Below, in pieces: positions 61,960 to 64,000 of a DNA stretch of 64,000 bases. The notes beneath the pieces were generated by a model that worked only from the letters and a program-made list of their open reading frames with translations, made no database searches and had not been told where the DNA came from. Numbering within the stretch: the first letter of the stretch is position 1; each line of letters starts with the position of its first letter. The DNA comes from Stratiolaelaps scimitus. Taxonomy: Eukaryota; Arthropoda; Arachnida; Mesostigmata; Laelapidae. Position numbers and translations under genes: made by a program. The stretch spans positions 27,021,501-27,085,500 of the forward strand of contig JABWDB010000002.1 in NCBI GenBank assembly GCA_019614645.1, written 5' to 3'.

Positions 61960-64000
61960 GTGAGAAGTCAGAATGAAAAATCGAAGGATCGCTGTAGTGC
62001 GCGGAAGCAATCGTTAATGAATGTGCTTATGGATATCATGCTAACGCGAACCTGTTTAACGCCTTAAATGCCCGAGGAGGGATAATCAATGTACAACCGA
62101 ACGGGATTTATGCATACAATAACGAAATTGGCTTATTGATGATAAATAATTGAGGTCAGTGCGGATGGGTAATAGAATCTGGCAACTGATTTCACCAAGG
62201 ACATTTGAAATTGGTCAAGAAAAAATTATGAGTTTAGTGTGATATTCATCTTCTCCTGTCGCTGAACAGTTTTTTTTTCGATTTTTCAGTTTGATTATAG
62301 TATTATCATCCCCTCTCTGTTAGGAAACAATAGTTAGTCAACGACTATCCAAGCAAAATGGAAACGTTTTGGATATTATTAAGATTATATTAACCTATAT
62401 TTATTATATGTATTTCTACATATCTGATTGACCTTGGCGCCATTCTGTCAGCGAGATTTGTTCTCGTTGCATCGGTTTGCACCGGAGGGCCCAAACCCAC
62501 CCCATGATATCTTGTTCTTCCTGACAACCGGAATAATAACGATTACAATATGATTATATTCAATCTTGTCCATACGATTACATTGTATATGAGTATCAGC
62601 AGTGTGATGTGTGAACACTGAGCGTCACTATAGAAGCGGCACTCCTCAATAATTATCGTCACGTGTTATATTTTCTATAATTACAATTACAATGCCATAA
62701 ACATAAACCAGTCGCTTCCAGGAAAACGTTTACGTGTGTGGCATGAGCTCACCATGTGATGAGGACGCGATGAGCGATTCCGTGAGCGAATTATCGACAC
62801 AGTGGATTATTCAGGGTTTGCGACGAGCACCCTCACTGACCACTCCCCCCTTCCCTGCTATATATCAATCGGACGCTGTGATGACGCTTGTCGAGTTGGT
62901 GATGACAAAAAGTTGTTAGTCAACTCCACATGGAGTAAGTTTTACTATCGCGGATGAGGGTGATGTTGTTTCTGCCGCCTGATGCTCTATGCTGCACTCA
63001 CTGCTGCAACTACAATTGATGACAACTACCACCACTACAAGAACTATTACTATAACTGTAGTGGAGCTGTGACCGCTCGTTATTTGTATCCTCATATCTC
63101 GTATAAGAGATATGGTAGTGGCTATATGATAGCTTGCGCTGATGCCCGAGTGCCCCCACACACTATGGCTGGCTGATGTTGGCTATCTTATCATCGGCAT
63201 TGATTTCTAGCTGGAATCCATTTTGCATTTGTTGGTCTTTCATCGGCATTAGCCATTTACTAAAATCATTGCTGTAGAGATGTTTTCCAGATATAGCCGT
63301 ATTTTCTATTAGGATATTGAATATATAGGAAACGCTTTGCAAGCATTTATCGAACTTCATAGAATTGTTACAAAAAGTATTGAATGATGATTCGATTGTC
63401 CACATTAGTGTACATATGTTGCAAAGAGATTTGAAAGAAAAGATACTGCTGCTATGTTTACACTGCCACAGCAAATTTATAAAACGAAAACAAAAAAAAG
63501 TTATTTGAAATTTGAAAATAAAAAAAATACTAACATTGTACAGACAACAAGCATGTCTATTACGAGACCCTGTGAGGCCATTTAGATTCAGAGAACTCAA
63601 TTTGTTGGTCTACCAAAGAATGGGCCTGAATACTATGGTTAACCAGCATATTCAATTGTCGACGTCTGCTTTGCGTAACTATAAGATACCTATGCTATGT
63701 GACGGAATATTCGACACTGTTAGAAACTTCTGTATGTCCCGGGGTGATCGGACTCAGATCGTTATTCCATTTCTGAATCGTGCAATTGATGTAATCATTG
63801 GTGGAACTTTTCCTAGTGGCGTGTGTCTTCATATTATTTTTCGAATTTGGCACGATACATATGTATGTGGTATTTGTATTCTGTGTATTAGAGGTGAAAT
63901 CATTAGAAAGCCTCACACGTCTCATTTCTATGCACGTATATAACGTATAGTCTTTTAATTGCAAGCGTTGACGTGGTGCACACCATCGTGAAGCTCTTTG
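61960..64000 (+). other. Start of intron 3; no further Rbfox exon seen
   Basis: Begins GTGAGAAGTC. The sequence that should follow the 93-nt exon in Rbfox proteins is not found. Frames at 62734-62919, 62982-63176 and 63512-63943 (up to 143 codons, +) carry no motif I recognise. The last begins just after TACTAACATTGTACAG, which looks like a branch point and acceptor, so an alternative or foreign exon cannot be fully excluded. Confidence 0.55.

Overview
The window is eukaryotic nuclear DNA: AT-rich, full of microsatellites, with very little coding sequence and canonical GT-AG introns. The only gene I can name is the 5' half of a Rbfox/A2BP1-type RNA-binding protein on the + strand. Three coding exons are visible: 20829-20996 (N-terminus), 57287-57625 (proline/glycine-rich linker plus first half of the RRM) and 61867-61959 (second half of the RRM). 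All three are phase 0. They join to about 200 residues ending inside an RRM that reads like animal Rbfox proteins. The remaining exons lie beyond base 64000. The repeat content, long first intron and mariner remnants fit an arthropod, perhaps a mite, but the species is a guess.

Layout. 1-18250 is mostly non-coding with no recognised gene; it holds several hairpins and a few GC- or triplet-rich islands. 16177-17466 is a nearly full-length but dead mariner transposon (minus strand), inserted at a TA beside a (TA)n/(CATA)n tract. 18250-20828 is a CpG- and microsatellite-rich block leading to the Rbfox start codon, probably promoter and 5' leader. 20997-57286 is a 36 kb intron carrying a 139-bp foldback element (45925-46063), two families of short dispersed repeats, and several TATA-plus-GC-rich or triplet-repeat islands that could be alternative promoters. 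57626-61866 is a 4.2 kb intron holding a second, internally deleted mariner (about 59830-60545, minus strand).

How it works together. Rbfox proteins bind (U)GCAUG in pre-mRNA and control neuronal and muscle splicing. The 93-nt exon encodes RNP1 and can be skipped without a frameshift, which in vertebrates yields non-binding isoforms. Most open reading frames of 60-220 codons here show no recognisable domain and often run through simple repeats; I treat them as chance. I found no tRNA or rRNA gene, no CRISPR array and no bacterial-type operon.
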